From assembly GCA_036394195.1 (NCBI GenBank), contig DASWFO010000323.1, positions 1 to 8,497 of the forward strand: a stretch of DNA of 8,497 nucleotides. Direction: 5' to 3'. The stretch is from DATJPD01 sp036394195. GTDB lineage: Bacteria > Pseudomonadota > Alphaproteobacteria > CACIAM-22H2. The position numbers were made by a program, and so were the translations under genes. Under the pieces are notes generated by a model. The model worked only from the letters and a program-made list of their open reading frames with translations. It searched no databases and was not told where the DNA came from. This document shows positions 8,185 through 8,497 of the stretch, piece after piece (within the stretch, counting starts at the first letter, position 1; the number at the start of each line of letters is the position of its first letter).

Positions 8185-8185
<1 letters not shown>

Positions 8186-8212
8186 TCCCGCACAGCACCG
8201 TCGGTGCGGGAT
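8185..8212 (+). other. Hairpin abutting the CCA end of tRNA-Gly
   Basis: ATCCCGCAC (8185-8193) pairs over 9 bp with GTGCGGGAT (8204-8212); the first base is the last A of the encoded CCA. A competing shorter hairpin, GCACC-GTC-GGTGC (8195-8207), uses part of the same 3' arm, so two folds exclude each other. It has no T-tract. Likely roles are tRNA 3'-end processing or a barrier separating the tRNAs from the tuf message. Confidence 0.45.
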
Positions 8213-8264
8213 TCGACCGAAAGATCCGGCGGACGACGTCAACAATCCCGTCGCGCGGGAGCGG

Positions 8265-8296
8265 CACACTGAACTGACAGCACGCTGAGCTGACAC
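8265..8296 (+). repeat. Tandem 16-nt repeat in the tuf leader
   Basis: CACACTGAACTGACAG (8265-8280) is followed at once by CACGCTGAGCTGACAC (8281-8296); 13 of 16 positions match. It sits in the 171-nt untranslated leader between tRNA-Gly and tuf. No known element is recognised. Confidence 0.45.
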
Positions 8297-8356
8297 GGGA
8301 CGCCGGGGACGAGCGACGACAACTACTCACGATCAGTACATTCGGGAAAGAAAGCC

Positions 8357-8497
8357 ATGTCCAAAGCGAAGTTCGAGCGGAACAAGCCGCATTGCAATGT
8401 TGGGACGATCGGGCACGTGGACCATGGGAAGACGTCGCTGACGGCTGCGATCACGAAGATACTGTCGGAGTCTGGGAAGGCGCAGTTCATGGCGTAT
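8357..8497 (+). CDS. tuf: Elongation factor Tu, first 47 residues (3' end outside window)
   Basis: MSKAKFERNKPHCNVGTIGH is the classic EF-Tu N-terminus, followed by the P-loop GHVDHGKT (19-26). EF-Tu brings aminoacyl-tRNA to the ribosome as a GTP complex. The ATG at 8357 is preceded by a purine-rich but weak ribosome site (GGGAAAGAAAG). The tRNA-Tyr, tRNA-Gly, tuf order is the known tufB-type operon; the next genes outside the window are expected to be tRNA-Trp, secE and nusG (inference). The codon choice is unusual: all four Gly codons are GGG and all four Thr codons are ACG, with ATA and TCT also present, whereas tuf genes normally use the most favoured codons. Confidence 0.97.
   Translation, partial: MSKAKFERNKPHCNVGTIGHVDHGKTSLTAAITKILSESGKAQFMAY

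Noticed and set aside
8246..8260. Small TCCCG/CGGGA hairpin in the tuf leader
   Set aside because: A 5-bp stem is too short to stand out in this GC-rich sequence.

Overview
The window is about 65% G+C, with no insertion sequences, phage genes or CRISPR arrays seen. It looks like ordinary chromosome of an alphaproteobacterium, probably Hyphomicrobiales (the Bradyrhizobium/Xanthobacter side). That placement is inferred from the style of the proteins and from the rlmB - tRNA-Tyr - tRNA-Gly - tuf layout, not from a database search.

Left part (1-1253): the C-terminal two-thirds or so of a type II secretion secretin (GspD) enters from the left edge. It is followed by a 180-nt gap holding two GC-rich hairpins and a strong extended -10 promoter.

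Middle (1254-4375, + strand): a tight three-gene operon that I read as a bacterial URC uracil-catabolism cluster. Its genes are a long GTP-cyclohydrolase-II-like protein (Urc1 family), a DUF1688 protein (Urc4/Urg3 family) and a uracil phosphoribosyltransferase. The first two genes overlap by one base (TGATG), and the third follows after 24 nt with a good Shine-Dalgarno. The fungal model is that UPRT converts uracil to UMP, and the Urc1 and Urc4 proteins then break down the nucleotide and release the pyrimidine nitrogen. The three genes together make this reading much stronger than any one alone, and they argue against calling the first gene a riboflavin ribA.

Right part (4376-7730, - strand): convergent to the operon is a 759-aa SulP/SLC26 anion-transporter-like protein with a STAS domain and a C-terminal cyclic-nucleotide-binding domain. 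Upstream of it on the same strand is a SpoU/TrmH-family rRNA 2'-O-methyltransferase (RlmB). The 114-nt convergent gap carries three consecutive perfect 7-bp/4-nt-loop hairpins.

Right end (7731-8497, + strand): diverging from rlmB is a translation operon with a stable-RNA promoter, tRNA-Tyr(GUA), a structured spacer, tRNA-Gly(UCC), a structured tuf leader and the first 47 codons of EF-Tu. The start of tuf uses GGG for every Gly and ACG for every Thr, which is odd for such a highly expressed gene.
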